From Candidatus Altimarinota bacterium (GTDB taxonomy: Bacteria > Patescibacteriota > Gracilibacteria > BD1-5 > UBA6164): DNA of 64,000 nt. This document shows positions 21,515-31,508 of this stretch, in pieces (positions within the stretch are counted from its first letter, which is position 1; the number at the start of each line of letters is the position of its first letter). The DNA lies in contig CALREY010000002.1 in assembly GCA_943356435.1 (NCBI GenBank), positions 1 to 64,000 on the forward strand. The letters are read 5' to 3'. A model generated the notes under the pieces. The model searched no databases. It was not told the origin of the DNA and saw only the letters and a program-made list of their open reading frames with translations. A program made the translations under genes and the position numbers.

Positions 21515-22501
21515 ATGAACAAACAAGAAGCTCTAAACAATGCATTAGCAATGATAGAAAAACAATTCGGGAAATGATCTATAATGAAACTATGAGATGA
21601 AGGTGCTAGACAAAAAATCGAAACATTCTCTTCATGATCATTATGATTGGATATAGCTCTATGAGGATGATATGCTAAATGAAGAATAGTTGAAATATAT
21701 GGTCCAGAATCTTCTGGTAAAACTACTCTTACTCTACACGCAATAGCTGAATGTCAAAAAGCTTGATGAATAGCTGCATTTATAGATGCTGAACATGCTC
21801 TAGATCCAGAATATGCTAGAAAAATCTGAGTAGATATAGATAATCTACTTATATCTCAACCAGATTATGGTGAACAAGCATTAGAAATAGTTGATGCTCT
21901 TATCAGATCATGAGCTGTTGATTTAATAATTGTTGACTCTGTTGCTGCCCTAACTCCAAAAGCAGAAATAGAATGAGATATGTGAGATAGTCATATGTGA
22001 CTACAAGCTAGACTTATGAGTCAAGCACTGAGAAAAATAACGTGAGTAATAAGTAAAAGTAATTCTACTGTTATATTTATCAACCAAATCAGAATGAAAA
22101 TCTGAGTAATGTTTGGTAGTCCTGAAACTACTACATGAGGTAATGCACTTAAATTTTATGCTTCTCAAAGATTGGATATCAGAAGAAAAGCAAAAATAGA
22201 ATCATGAGCTGCTTTAGATAAAGAAGTAACATGAAGTACTACTACAGTAAAAGTAATAAAAAATAAAATTGCTCCTCCTTTTAGAGAAGCTACATTTGAT
22301 GTAATGTACAACGAAGGTATATCTAAAACTGGTGAAATACTTGATATATGAGCTGATACAGGAGTTATTAAAAAAGCATGAGCATTCTACTCTTACTGAG
22401 ATACTAGATTGGGTCAAGGTAGAGAAAATTCTAAAGCATTCTTAGCTGAACACAAAGATTTAGCTAAAGAAATTGAGGATGTAATTAAAAATAGTTTGTA
22501 A
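21515..22501 (+). CDS. recA: Recombinase RecA
   Basis: 328 residues, the length of a bacterial RecA without a long acidic tail. Walker A '[13 protein letters not shown]', '[13 protein letters not shown]', '[15 protein letters not shown]' (Walker B), L1/L2 region '[18 protein letters not shown]' and '[13 protein letters not shown]'. It forms the ssDNA filament for homologous recombination. Most glycines, including invariant ones, are UGA, making this the clearest evidence in the window for the recoding. Confidence 0.99.
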
Positions 22502-22535
22502 AAATTAAAGCCTACTTGAAAAAGTGGGCTTTAAT
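22502..22535 (+). terminator. recA terminator
   Basis: Stem 'ttaaagcctactt'/'aagtgggctttaa' with GAAA loop directly after the recA stop. Confidence 0.75.
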
Positions 22536-22630
22536 ATAATATATAATTAAAAAGTTGAAAAAAATTGATTTTTATAATAATATATATATACTTGTACAAG
22601 TTGTACTAATATTACATAATAATAAAAATT

Positions 22631-22897
22631 ATGAAAACTATTCCTATTTCAGAACTTAGATCAAATTTATCTTCATACTTAGATGAAGTAAAAATTAACA
22701 GAAAACCTTTAGTATTTTGATCTAGGCATAAAAAAGAGTATTTAATAATACCATTCCCTAACTTAGATTCTCAACAAAACTTATTTGAAATTTATGAAAA
22801 TCTAGAAGATAAAATGATTCAATTAGAATATTATAAATGAATTGAAAATAGTATGAAAGATTGGTTAGATGAGAGTAACGATAATTTATTTGAATAA
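22631..22897 (+). CDS. Phd/YefM-type antitoxin
   Basis: 88 residues. 'MKTIPISELRSNLSSYLDEV' is the Phd/YefM DNA-binding N-terminus, then 'RKPLVFGSRHKKEYLIIPF'. The C-terminal half would wrap the toxin. It ends 8 bases before a MazF-like toxin gene; such antitoxins usually repress their own operon. Confidence 0.82.
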
Positions 22898-22905
22898 TTT
22901 AACAT

Positions 22906-23247
22906 ATGAGCTACATACAATGAGATATAGTACTAATAAAATTTCCATTTACTGATTTATCAAACTATAAGCTAAGACCAGCATTGATTATATCAAATTC
23001 AGAATTTAATAAATTTAATAATATTATGCTTATTTGAATTTACTGAAATGAATGAAATAAAGCATATTCTTTACCTATAAAACAAGATGATTTATTAAAT
23101 TGAAAATTTTTAAAACAATCATATTTCAGATTTCAAAACATATTTTCTTTAGAAAAATCACTTATAGAAAGAAAAGTAGCTAATTTAAAAACTGAAAGTC
23201 TAAAAAAAGTAAATAAAAAAATTGAAAAATTTATAGAAGTTAATTAA
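22906..23247 (+). CDS. MazF/PemK-type toxin
   Basis: 113 residues. 'YIQGDIVLIKFPFTDLSNYK' with 'RPALIIS' is the PemK/MazF N-terminal beta-barrel signature. 'NIMLIGIYGNEGNKAYSLPI' and 'KQSYFRFQNIFSLEKSLI' follow in order. MazF proteins cleave mRNA at short sequence motifs; the target is unknown. Paired with the Phd-like antitoxin upstream and closed by a terminator, so a two-gene module. Confidence 0.85.
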
Positions 23248-23281
23248 AAAAGAACTAACAATATATTGTTAGTTCTTTTTT
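23245..23281 (+). terminator. Terminator of the toxin-antitoxin module
   Basis: Stem 'aaaagaactaacaat'/'attgttagttctttt' with short loop and T-run, starting at the toxin stop. Confidence 0.85.
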
Positions 23282-23361
23282 CTCCCCTTTTTCTTGCCTT
23301 TTCCCTATTTTTAAATATATTTCACTAAATAATGAAAAATAAATATTATTAATAAAAAGTT

Positions 23362-23390
23362 TTGAGCACTTACTATGTACAGAATATAAG
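23362..23390 (+). promoter_or_regulatory. Predicted pheT promoter
   Basis: TTGAGC (23362-23367), 17-base spacer, TATAAG (23385-23390), 60 bases before pheT. Confidence 0.45.
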
Positions 23391-23449
23391 GGATTGCGAA
23401 AAATTTTGTTTAAATATATTTATTAAAATATAAACTAAAACAATTAAAA

Positions 23450-25786
23450 ATGAAAATTTCGTACAAAGTAATAAAAAATTATATAGCAGATATTAAAACA
23501 GCTGAAGAAGTAGCAAAAGACTTAGTTATGCATACTGCTGAAGTAGAAGATATAATTATAGAGTGATCAAATCTAGAACATGTATACATATGAGAAGTAA
23601 TAACTTGCGAAAAACACCCTGATTCAGATAAATTGAATTGTACTACTGTAAAAGTAAATAATTGAATATTTCCTATTGTATGTGGAGCTCCAAATGTAAG
23701 AGCAGGACTCAGAGTACCTATTGCAGTTTGTGGTGCTAAATTGGCTCCCGATTTCATAATCAAAAAAACTAAAATCAGATGAGAAACTTCAGAGTGAATG
23801 ATATGTAGTGAAGATGAGCTAGGATTAATAAAAGAAAGACAAGATTGAATATTAGAATTACCAACAGATGCTCCTCTAGATGTTTCTATGAGAGATTATT
23901 TAGGTAAAAATGATGCAGTATTAGAAATAGATAACAAGGCTATAAATCATAGACCTGACTTATTTTCTCATATCTGAGTTATCAGAGAAATATATGCTAT
24001 TAACTGAAATAAATTTGATTTCGAATATGAGAACAGAGATTTCTCAAAACTAGCAGATTTATGAATAAAAAATAATATACAAGAACAAGTAAAAAGATAT
24101 ATAGGTCTAAAAATAGAAAATGTAGCAAATATAGCTACTCCTGAATATATAACTCAAGTACTAAATAGTGCTGAAATAACTAGTAAATGACTACTTATTG
24201 ATATTTCAAACTATTCTCTATATCTATATGGGCAACCTACACACTGTTTTGATGCAGATAAAATAAAATGAAAAATAACTATTAGATTTGCTAAGCACTG
24301 AGAAAAATTCTTAGCATTAAATGATAATACTTATGAACTATCAAGTGAAGATATAGTTATAGCAGATGATGAAAAAGTATTAGCATTATGATGAATTATC
24401 TGAGGAAAAGAATCAAGTGTAACAAATGAAACAAAAAATATAATAGTAGAATGAGCACACTTCGACCAAGCTATTATTAGAAAAACTGGTAAAAGATTGT
24501 GAGTAAGAACTGATTCTCTAAATGTGTTTGAAAAAGATATTCTTCCAGATATGGCTATGAGAGGTGTTAGTCTTATAGCTTCAGAATTGGATAAAAATCT
24601 AGATTGAATAAAACTTACAGCATATAGTGATGTGTATTCTGATAAACAAAAAACTATAGAGATTGATTTCGATTTAGAATATATAAATAATTTAATTGGT
24701 AAAAAATATTCTAAAGATGAAGCTATTAATATATTAAATAATCTATGAATAGTAGAAAAAAATAATATATTAACTATTCCATTTTGGAGAAAAGATTTGA
24801 ATTTCAAATCTGATATAGCAGAAGAAATAGCTAGAATAGATGGATATGATAATATAGAAGCAACAGTTCCTAGAATAAACTTGTGAGCAGTAGTACAAAC
24901 AAATACTTACAAAATCAAAAATGATTCTAGAAATTATTTCACAAATAAATGATATTTTGATATGTATACATATTCATTTGTAAATGAAGAATTGATGTCA
25001 AAAACATTATGAAATACAGATGACTTGGTACCGATGAAAAATCCACTATCTGAGGAACTTACACATTTGAGATGAAGTCTGATTCCAAATCTATTATTAT
25101 CACTTGAAAAAAATATAAGAGAATATAGTAATCTGAAATTATTTGAATTAGAAAAAATATTTAAAAGAAATGGAAGTGAGATAAACGAATATTATTCACT
25201 AGCATGAGTAGAAGTATCAAACAAAGATCTAGTATATTATGATATTCAAAATACTATTGCTGATTTATTCAAAACAATCTGAGTAGATAAATACATATTT
25301 GATAATATAAGTGTTGTTCCTAGTTTTGCTCATTCTGGAAGAACTGCTTCAATTATTATTAGAGGTGAAGAAGTATGAACAATCTGAGAAATACATCCAA
25401 AAGTAGCAAATAATTTCGATGTTAAATCTAGAATATGATATTTCGAAATAAATATAGCAAAACTAGAAAAATCTCTTTATTCTATAACTAAAGCAAAAGA
25501 ATTATCTAATTATCAAGAAAATAATTTTGATTTAAGTTTCGTAGTAGATAAAGATACAAAAGCAAAGATAATAAAACTAACAATAGAAAAATCAAACACT
25601 GATTTGATTACAAAAGTAGATATGACAGATATTTATGAAGATGAAGCTAAATTACCAGGTAAAAGAAGCTTGAGTTTCAAGGTATTTATCCAATCTATGG
25701 AATGAACTCTAGATGATAAAATAAAAAATGAACTGATAAATGAAATAGTAAAAAATATATGAAAAAAGGGTTGAGTTTTGAGATAA
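23450..25786 (+). CDS. pheT: Phenylalanyl-tRNA synthetase beta subunit
   Basis: 778 residues, normal for PheT. The N-terminal EMAP-type tRNA-binding domain has '[15 protein letters not shown]' and '[17 protein letters not shown]'; the B3/B4 editing region has '[19 protein letters not shown]' ; B5 has '[18 protein letters not shown]' type sequence; the C-terminal anticodon-binding FDX domain begins near '[16 protein letters not shown]'. It works as an alpha2-beta2 enzyme, so a pheS must exist outside this window: none is adjacent. UGA-coded glycines occur throughout. Confidence 0.96.
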
Positions 25787-25806
25787 TATAATTTTTTACA
25801 ATTTAT

Positions 25807-25834
25807 TTGACTATTGTCTTAAACTTCATATAAT
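25807..25834 (+). promoter_or_regulatory. Predicted strong promoter of the rpsT-infC-rpmI-rplT operon
   Basis: TTGACT (25807-25812), 16-base spacer, perfect TATAAT (25829-25834). The start would give an ~85-base leader with a more GC-rich stretch ('cgtcgcacgaagaagact') that could be an S20, L20 or IF-3 control site. Confidence 0.65.
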
Positions 25835-25925
25835 CGTCGCACGAAGAAGACTGATTTATATAATCCTATCCTCAAACATGATTATAAAATCGACAAATTA
25901 TTTTTATATTTAAACAATTTTTTTT

Positions 25926-26225
25926 ATGCCATTAATAAGATCAGCAAAAAAACAATTAAAACAAAGTCAAAAGAAAAAATCTAGAAACGACCATTTCAGA
26001 GCTTTATATAGAGAAGCAAGAGTTGCTTTCGAAAACGCTATTAAAGCAAAAGATGCTAGTACTGCTAAAGAAATTTTAGTAAACAAAAAAGATAAAGACG
26101 GGAAAACAATAAAAGCTTGACTACAATCTATTATTGATAAATTAGTAAAAAAGAATATAATTCATTCTAATAACGGTTCTAGAAAAAAAGCTAAATTCGT
26201 TAAAATGGTTAAAGAATTATCTTAA
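25926..26225 (+). CDS. rpsT: 30S ribosomal protein S20
   Basis: 99 residues. 'MPLIRSAKKQLKQSQKKKSR' N-terminus and 'RKKAKFVKMVKELS' C-terminus fit S20, a three-helix 16S rRNA binder needed for 30S assembly. A single UGA-Gly lies at 'KAGLQSIIDKLV'. First gene of the operon with infC 17 bases downstream. Confidence 0.95.
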
Positions 26226-26242
26226 TCTATAAAGTACATAAA

Positions 26243-26755
26243 TTGAAAGAAAAGAAAAGAGCATTAAATAATGAGATAAGAGCTAATAAAGTTCAACTTA
26301 TTACTGACCATGGAGAAAATCTTGGTGAGATGTCTTTGAGTGACGCAAAAGTAATTGCAGCAGAACAATGACTTGATTTGATGGAAATATGAAAAACACC
26401 AGAACTAAGTATTATCAAAATACTTGATTATGGTAAACACTTATATAGATTAAAAAAACAAGAACAAAAACAAAAGCAAAAATGAAAAGCTCCAGATTTA
26501 AAAACTATTAGAATAACTTTTAAAATTTGAGAGCACGATTTAGAAATAAGAAGAAAACAAGCAGAAAAATTTTGAGAAGCTCATCATCCATTAAAAGTTA
26601 CTTTAATGTTGAAATGAAGAGAAAATCAATATGCTGAAATAGCAAGCGAAAAAATGCATAGGTTTGTAAATAGTTTGGTTGAACTATATAAAGTAGAATG
26701 ACAAATTAAGAAAAACTGAAATACATTTATAGCTATGTTAAAACCTATTAAATAA
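26243..26755 (+). CDS. infC: Translation initiation factor IF-3
   Basis: 170 residues. 'NNEIRANKVQLITDHGENLG' (N-domain), 'AAEQGLDLMEIGKTPELS' and 'IIKILDYGKHLYRLKKQEQK' (linker), 'IRITFKIGEHDLEIRRKQAE' and 'VTLMLKGRENQYAEIASEKM' (C-domain). It stops premature subunit joining and checks start codons. There is no ATG at the conserved N-terminus; TTG at 26243 is the best start. Non-AUG infC starts are a known autoregulatory feature. Confidence 0.94.
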
Positions 26756-26777
26756 TTTATAATTATAATTTGAGACT

Positions 26778-26972
26778 ATGACTTTAAAAACTAGAAGTTG
26801 AGTGAAAAAAAGAGTTAAAGTTACTGGAACAGGTAAATTTAAAGTAGATAAAGCTTGTAAAAGACACTTATTAAGTGATAAAACTAAAAAAGCTAAAGGA
26901 AGAAATAAATATGGTTTAGTTGTTTCTGGAAGTGAAGTTAAAAAAATAAGAGAACAATTACCACATTTATAA
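26778..26972 (+). CDS. rpmI: 50S ribosomal protein L35
   Basis: 64 residues. 'LKTRSGVKKRVKVTGTGKFK' and 'KRHLLSDKTKKAKGRNKYG' match L35. It follows infC by 22 bases in the classical infC-rpmI-rplT order. Confidence 0.95.
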
Positions 26973-27010
26973 TAAATAGTGAATAATGAATAGTAAATAA
27001 AATTTAAAAA
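26973..27010. repeat. Short AATGAATA-type tandem repeat between rpmI and rplT
   Basis: 'gtgaataatgaatagtaaat' repeats a 7-8 base unit. The same kind of ATTCATT tract sits between other ribosomal genes at 57360-57434 and 60060-60092. Confidence 0.5.
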
Positions 27011-27056
27011 CTATTTATAAATTCAATAACATATTAATTATTATTAAAAAAGAAAA

Positions 27057-27401
27057 ATGGTTAGAGTAAAAAGAGGTCTGATGACTAGAAAAAGACATAA
27101 AAATATTCTAAAAGCTACAAAAGGTTATAGAATGTTAAATTCAAGAGTTTTCTCTAGAGCAAAAAATGCTTGGATGAAAGCTGGTACTAATGCTTTCATT
27201 GGTAGAAAAAGAAAGAAAAGAGATTTCAGAAAACTTTGGACAGTTAGAATTAATATTGCTGCTAGAGAAAATGGAACTACTTATTCTAGATTAATTAATG
27301 CTTTATACAGTAAAAAAGTTATGTTAAATAGAAAAGTATTATCTAATCTAGCGATTTCTAATCCATGAGTATTCTCAAACGTTGTTAAATTCGTAAAATA
27401 A
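27057..27401 (+). CDS. rplT: 50S ribosomal protein L20
   Basis: 114 residues. 'RKRHKNILKATKGYRMLNSR' and 'KRDFRKLWTVRINIAARENG' are L20 hallmarks. A UGA-Gly near the end ('SNPGVFSNVVKFVK') must be read through to reach the normal length. Last gene of the operon, followed by a terminator. Confidence 0.96.
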
Positions 27402-27432
27402 GAATTAGATTTTTTCTAGTTCTTATTTTTTT
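27393..27432 (+). terminator. Terminator of the rpsT-rplT operon
   Basis: Stem 'aaaataagaa(t)taga'/'tcta(g)ttcttatttt' with a T5 loop and T-run. Confidence 0.75.
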
Positions 27433-27460
27433 TTAAATTATTTTTTAATTTTTTATATAT

Positions 27461-27808
27461 ATGAGTATAAATAATAACATAATAAATGTTGGAGCAAATA
27501 TTGATTCTATGTGAAATATTACGGCTATAAGTTATGAAAATTATGAGGAAAAATGAAAAGTAGATATTATATTATGATTATCTGAAGATGAGATAAAAAA
27601 ATTAAAAAATCAGAATACAGATTATTTAGAAATATTTACAGAATTATCAAATAAATATAAATCAGAAATTTTAAGTAAATTAAAAAAAAATAATTATGAA
27701 GAAAAAGAATGAGAAATTAATGAACAAGTCTCAAATTTTCTTGATAAGATTCGTAAAATTTTATCAAAAAACATTATCACCAGATCACTCACTACTAGCG
27801 AAAGCTAG
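27461..27808 (+). CDS. Hypothetical protein overlapping yidD
   Basis: 115 residues. '[20 protein letters not shown]' then an acidic, Lys/Glu-rich helical body with four UGA glycines. Its last ~30 codons overlap yidD in another frame, so the true stop or the gene itself is uncertain. No family recognised. Confidence 0.45.
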
Positions 27809-27980
27809 AAATTCACCTCCCTATTGCAGACATATACCTACATGTAGTGAATATATGATAGAAGCAATAGAAAAAAAATGAGCTATTCTTTGAACTCTAA
27901 AATGAACTTGAAGAATTCTTAGGTGTATGCCTTGGAATAAATGATGATATGATCCAGTAGAGAAACAAAGAAAAGATTAA
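27720..27980 (+). CDS. yidD: Membrane protein insertion efficiency factor YidD
   Basis: 86 residues. '[20 protein letters not shown]', '[20 protein letters not shown]' and '[19 protein letters not shown]' are the full YidD signature, with the conserved Cys residues. It assists YidC-mediated membrane insertion at the inner membrane. Start at 27720 matches the usual N-terminus; ATG at 27696 would add eight residues. Read-through of six UGA codons is needed. yidC and rnpA are not here. Confidence 0.93.
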
Positions 27981-28029
27981 ATAAAATTTATATAAAAACT
28001 TTACATATAAGATTTTTTATATATAATTC

Positions 28030-28085
28030 TGCCACCTGAAAAGGAAGCCCATTCTACGCTGAAGCTACGAAGGGCGCTAATACCT
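28030..28085 (+). promoter_or_regulatory. GC-rich leader upstream of rplA, possible L1 control element
   Basis: An island 'gccacctgaaaaggaagccc' to 'gaagggcgc' stands out in an AT-rich leader. AAGCCC and GGGC can pair to close a loop containing 'tacgctgaagctacgaa'. L1 is known to repress its own mRNA through a leader site in many bacteria; whether this is such a site is a guess. Confidence 0.35.
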
Positions 28086-28106
28086 TTATTTTTTTAAAAT
28101 TATATT

Positions 28107-28802
28107 ATGTACAAAAGAGGTAAAAAATATAATAAAGCTATGGAATTAATTAATTCTACTATGGCTTACTCTGTGAAAGATGCTGTTGAATTGTTAGAAA
28201 AAACAAATACAGTTAAATTTGATCCTACTGTTGAAGTTCACTTTAACTTAAATTTGAACCCAAAATATGCTGATCAAATAATCAGAACTACAATTACTTT
28301 ACCAAATGGTTCTGGTAAAACTTCTAAAATATGTGCATTTACTGAAGGTAATGCTGATGAATTAATTAAATCTGGAGCTGCTATGGCAGGTTGAGATGAA
28401 TTAATTGATAACATATTGAAAGGTAATGTTACTATAGATTTTGATGTTTGTGTTGCTACTCCTAACATGATGAGAAACTTAGGTAAAATCGCTAGAGTTT
28501 TAGGACCTAAAGGTTTAATGCCAAATCCAAAAGCTGGTACTGTTTCTCCAGATTTAGTATCTGCAATTAAAGAAATTGCTGCTGGTAAATTCGAATTCAA
28601 AACTGATAAACAAGGTAATGTTCACTCAATTTTTGGTAAATTATCATTCGGTTCTGATAAATTAGAAGCAAACTTAAAACACTTCTTAAAAATTATCAAC
28701 GAAGTAAAACCTACATGATCAAAAGGAAAATATATCAATACTGTATATGTATGTAATGCTATGGGACCTTCTATTAAATTAGATATGTCTGGTGAAGCTT
28801 AA
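28107..28802 (+). CDS. rplA: 50S ribosomal protein L1
   Basis: 231 residues. 'KFDPTVEVHFNLNLNPKYAD', 'ATPNMMRNLGKIARVLGPKG' and 'LMPNPKAGTVSPD' are canonical L1. It binds the L1 stalk of 23S rRNA. Two glycines are UGA ('AMAGGDELI', 'KPTGSKGKYI'). It stands alone here without rplK, rplJ or rplL. Confidence 0.97.
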
Positions 28803-28804
28803 TA

Positions 28805-28846
28805 ATAAAAAAAAATAATAAATCATTAGATTTATTATTTTTTTTG
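28805..28846. terminator. Bidirectional terminator between rplA and the Rrf2 gene
   Basis: Stem 'aataataaat'/'atttattatt' with CATTAG loop, A-run before and T-run after. The Rrf2 stop codon lies in the right arm. Confidence 0.75.
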
Positions 28847-29236
28847 TATTATTTTGTCTAATGTCTGAAGTTTTAATATTCAATTAAAACTCTTCTGAAG
28901 ATTTGTAAATAAATTCGTAGTACTACAATTATCAATGTTTTCACAAAATAATCATTTAGTACAATCAGTTATTCACAACTCTTCTCAAACAGAATTAAGT
29001 ATATCAAAAATTGATATACTATTTAATTTTTTTCATAATTTTACTCATCCTATTCTACCCTTTATAGTTGTTACTATTCCTGATTTTTCGAGTTCAGAAA
29101 TCAATCTTCTAAGAAGTGATTCAGATATATCTAAATCTTTTGATAAATCAGAAATTTTTAATAATTTATCTTGATTTTCAGCTATATATAGAATAGCTTT
29201 TAGAGCATATCATCATTTTTTAGATATTTTTAGCAT
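28835..29236 (-). CDS. Rrf2-family Fe-S sensing regulator (IscR/SufR-like)
   Basis: 133 residues. 'ISKKGGYALKAILYIAENQ' and 'LSKDLDISESLLRRLISELE' form the Rrf2 winged helix; 'SGIVTTIKGRIGGVKL' is the wing. 'DCTKGLFCENIDNC' has the Cx5Cx5C spacing of the IscR cluster ligands. It is the last gene of the suf operon, so cluster-dependent feedback on suf expression is the likely role. Confidence 0.9.
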
Positions 29237-29264
29237 ATTAGATTGTTATTTTCTATACAGTGGA

Positions 29265-29663
29265 TTATGATATTATATCATCAAAATCATCTACTTTTCA
29301 ATCATTCAAATATTTATGAATAGCATTTCTAGTAGTAAGTAATCATAATACAGACGCTTTTTTTCTCCTATCACTCACTTCACTTTCTATTAATTCTACT
29401 ATATAATTATAATCACATTTCAATATATCACTAATATTCATTCAGATAATACTTTCTCAAAATACTGAAGTACAAGCTGTAGTTATGATAGCAGTATCTC
29501 AAGTAAAACTCCAATTTTCTACTATATTATTATTTATTATTAGATAAACTGTTAAATCGTCTCCACATAAATCATTTGATTCAAAATGACTTACACTAGG
29601 ATTTTGTATTTCAAACTTATTAAATGGATTTTTTGAATAGTATGTTATAGTTTCATTGTACAT
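29265..29663 (-). CDS. SufU/IscU-like scaffold protein with a missing cysteine
   Basis: 132 residues. 'NPSVSHFESNDLCGDDLTVY' carries the first Cys and the following Asp; 'NWSFTGDTAIITTACTSVFG' carries the second. In the third ligand position, normally R-x-K-C-A, the sequence reads 'DRRKKASVLGLLTTRNAI' with Lys-Ala and no Cys. Either it is a sulfur-transfer partner of SufS rather than a scaffold, or it uses another ligand. Sits between VKOR and Rrf2 with 4- and 28-base gaps. Confidence 0.82.
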
Positions 29664-29667
29664 TTTT

Positions 29668-30162
29668 TTATTTTTTCTTATTTTCTATATATTTTTTCCG
29701 CACTTCTGTTCCTGATAATGTAGCAATAGTAATAATAATAGCACTACATAATAAGCAAAGTGGACAAAAAGCACCAATTTTGAACGTTTCTTGATATATA
29801 AAGTATCAATTAAACATTACTCATCCTATTCACATAGCTAGTAATATTTTAAATGTTTTTTTAATTTTTTTAAAATACCCTAATAGTGATATTAATATAA
29901 TAATAGGATATACAAATAATGCAATAACAGGAAATGGTACTCAATATATTTGTGACAGTGGATTAGAAAGTACTGAAGAACAAGATAAAGTCTGATTTAT
30001 ATCACAAAAACTAGATCATCATGATATGTCACTAGTAGGCAGAAAATACATACTAGTACTTTGTTCTACAGAAAAAATCCAATCATATCATAAATAAAAT
30101 GCATCACAAAATGCAATCAAAGAAATGATAATAATTATTTTTAATTTTGTTTTTCTATGCAT
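29668..30162 (-). CDS. Vitamin K epoxide reductase (VKOR) family membrane protein
   Basis: 164 residues with four predicted membrane helices ('IIIIISLIAFCDAFYL', 'GVPFPVIALFVYPIIIL', 'ILLAMGIGGVMFNGYFI', 'CLLCSAIIITIATL'). 'CDINQTLSCSSVLSNPLS' is the loop Cys pair and 'IGAFCPLCLLCS' the CxxC active site. Bacterial VKORs reoxidise DsbA-like enzymes with quinone. Placement inside the suf operon is unusual. A CGG codon in the C-terminal tail is one of very few in the window. Confidence 0.9.
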
Positions 30163-30223
30163 AATTTTTTTAATTTATATATTAGTAATGATAAATATAA
30201 TAATTTTTGAATAATATTCAATC

Positions 30224-31417
30224 TTATAACATATTATCAATTATCTCAAAAAACTTATCTATTTCTTCCCTAGTATTATATATGTATATGCTCATTCTAG
30301 ATGTTTGAGATACATTAATTTTATTTAGAAATGGATGTGCACAATGCATACCAGATCTGATACATATATTATTTTCTGCCATTATATCAGCTATATCGTG
30401 AGAATGAATTCAGTCTATAACAAAACTAAATACTCATACTCTATTTTTTGATTTACTACTTCAAATCAGTTTAATTCTATTTCTTTTGTTGAAATTTTCT
30501 AAAACATATTTCACTAAATCATTTTCTATTTCTTCTATTTTTTCATATCATCAGATAGTTTCTATATATTCCATTGCTTTTAACAAACTCAGTGCTCAAG
30601 TCAGATTTGGAGTTCCTGGTTCAAACTTATTTGGTAGTTTAGAATATGTAAAACTACATTCATCTACTTTTCAAATAGCTCATCCTCATGAAAAAATAGG
30701 ATTCATATTTTCTAATAACTCTGTTTTTCACCATAATACTCCTATACCAGAATCAGCTAATAGTTTATGTCATGTGAAAAACATAAAGTCAGCATTCAAT
30801 TTAACTACATCTACTTTGAAATGAGGGATACTTTGTGAAGCATCAATTACAAACAATGTATCCTCTCTTTTAAGATTTCATATTCTCTCTAAATCAAATA
30901 CTTGCCCAGTTACATTTGAAACATGAGTCATAGAAATAACTTTTACTTTTTCATCATATTTTTTATTAAAATCATCGAAATCTAAATCATAGTTTTCATC
31001 TACATCGACATATTCTATCTCTATACCTATTTCATCTTTTAATATCAACCAAGGCACAATATTAGCATGATGCTCAACTATACTCAGTAATACTTTATCT
31101 CATTTTTTTAACATATCACTCTTTTTAAGAGATTGTGTTAATATATTTGATGCATATGTAGAATTGTAAGTGTAAATTACTTCTTTGTAACTACTTGCTC
31201 CTATCAAATCTGCTACTTTTTGTTTTGAATCAGTATACATTTTTTCTGATTTTGTAGCTATATCGTACATTCATCTGTGTATGTTTGAATAACAATTATC
31301 TAAATAATACTTTATTCATTCTATAACCATTCTAGGCTTTTGAGTTGAAGAAGTTGAGTCAAAAAATATCAGTCATTTATTATTCTCAAATATCGGAAAA
31401 TCATTTTTAATATTCAC
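30224..31417 (-). CDS. sufS: Cysteine desulfurase SufS
   Basis: 397 residues with GTG start. PLP Lys in 'FMFFTGHKLLADSGIGVLW', 'HHANIVPWLILKDE', 'THVSNVTGQVFDLERIGNL', active-site Cys in 'CIRSGMHCAHPFL'. It takes sulfur from cysteine and passes it to SufU/SufBCD for Fe-S clusters. UGA-Gly is frequent ('IFSGGGAIGKVDE'). It lies between sufD and VKOR, with a palindromic repeat separating it from sufD. Confidence 0.96.
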
Positions 31418-31447
31418 TTTTTATCTCTGTTGTAAATAAATTATAAT

Positions 31448-31508
31448 CCTTCAGTCCTTCGGACAGTTCCCCCCTCCTTAATAAGGAGGGGGTTAGGGGG
31501 TGGTCCAC
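31448..31508. repeat. Composite of family C and family A palindromes between sufD and sufS
   Basis: 'tcagtccttcggacag' hairpin (family C, also at 59562) abuts the family A stem 'cccctccttaataaggagggg' and 'ttagggggtggtcc'. It ends one base before the sufD stop codon. Confidence 0.8.

Noticed and set aside
24331-24807. 158-residue minus-strand frame
   Set aside because: Antisense to pheT.
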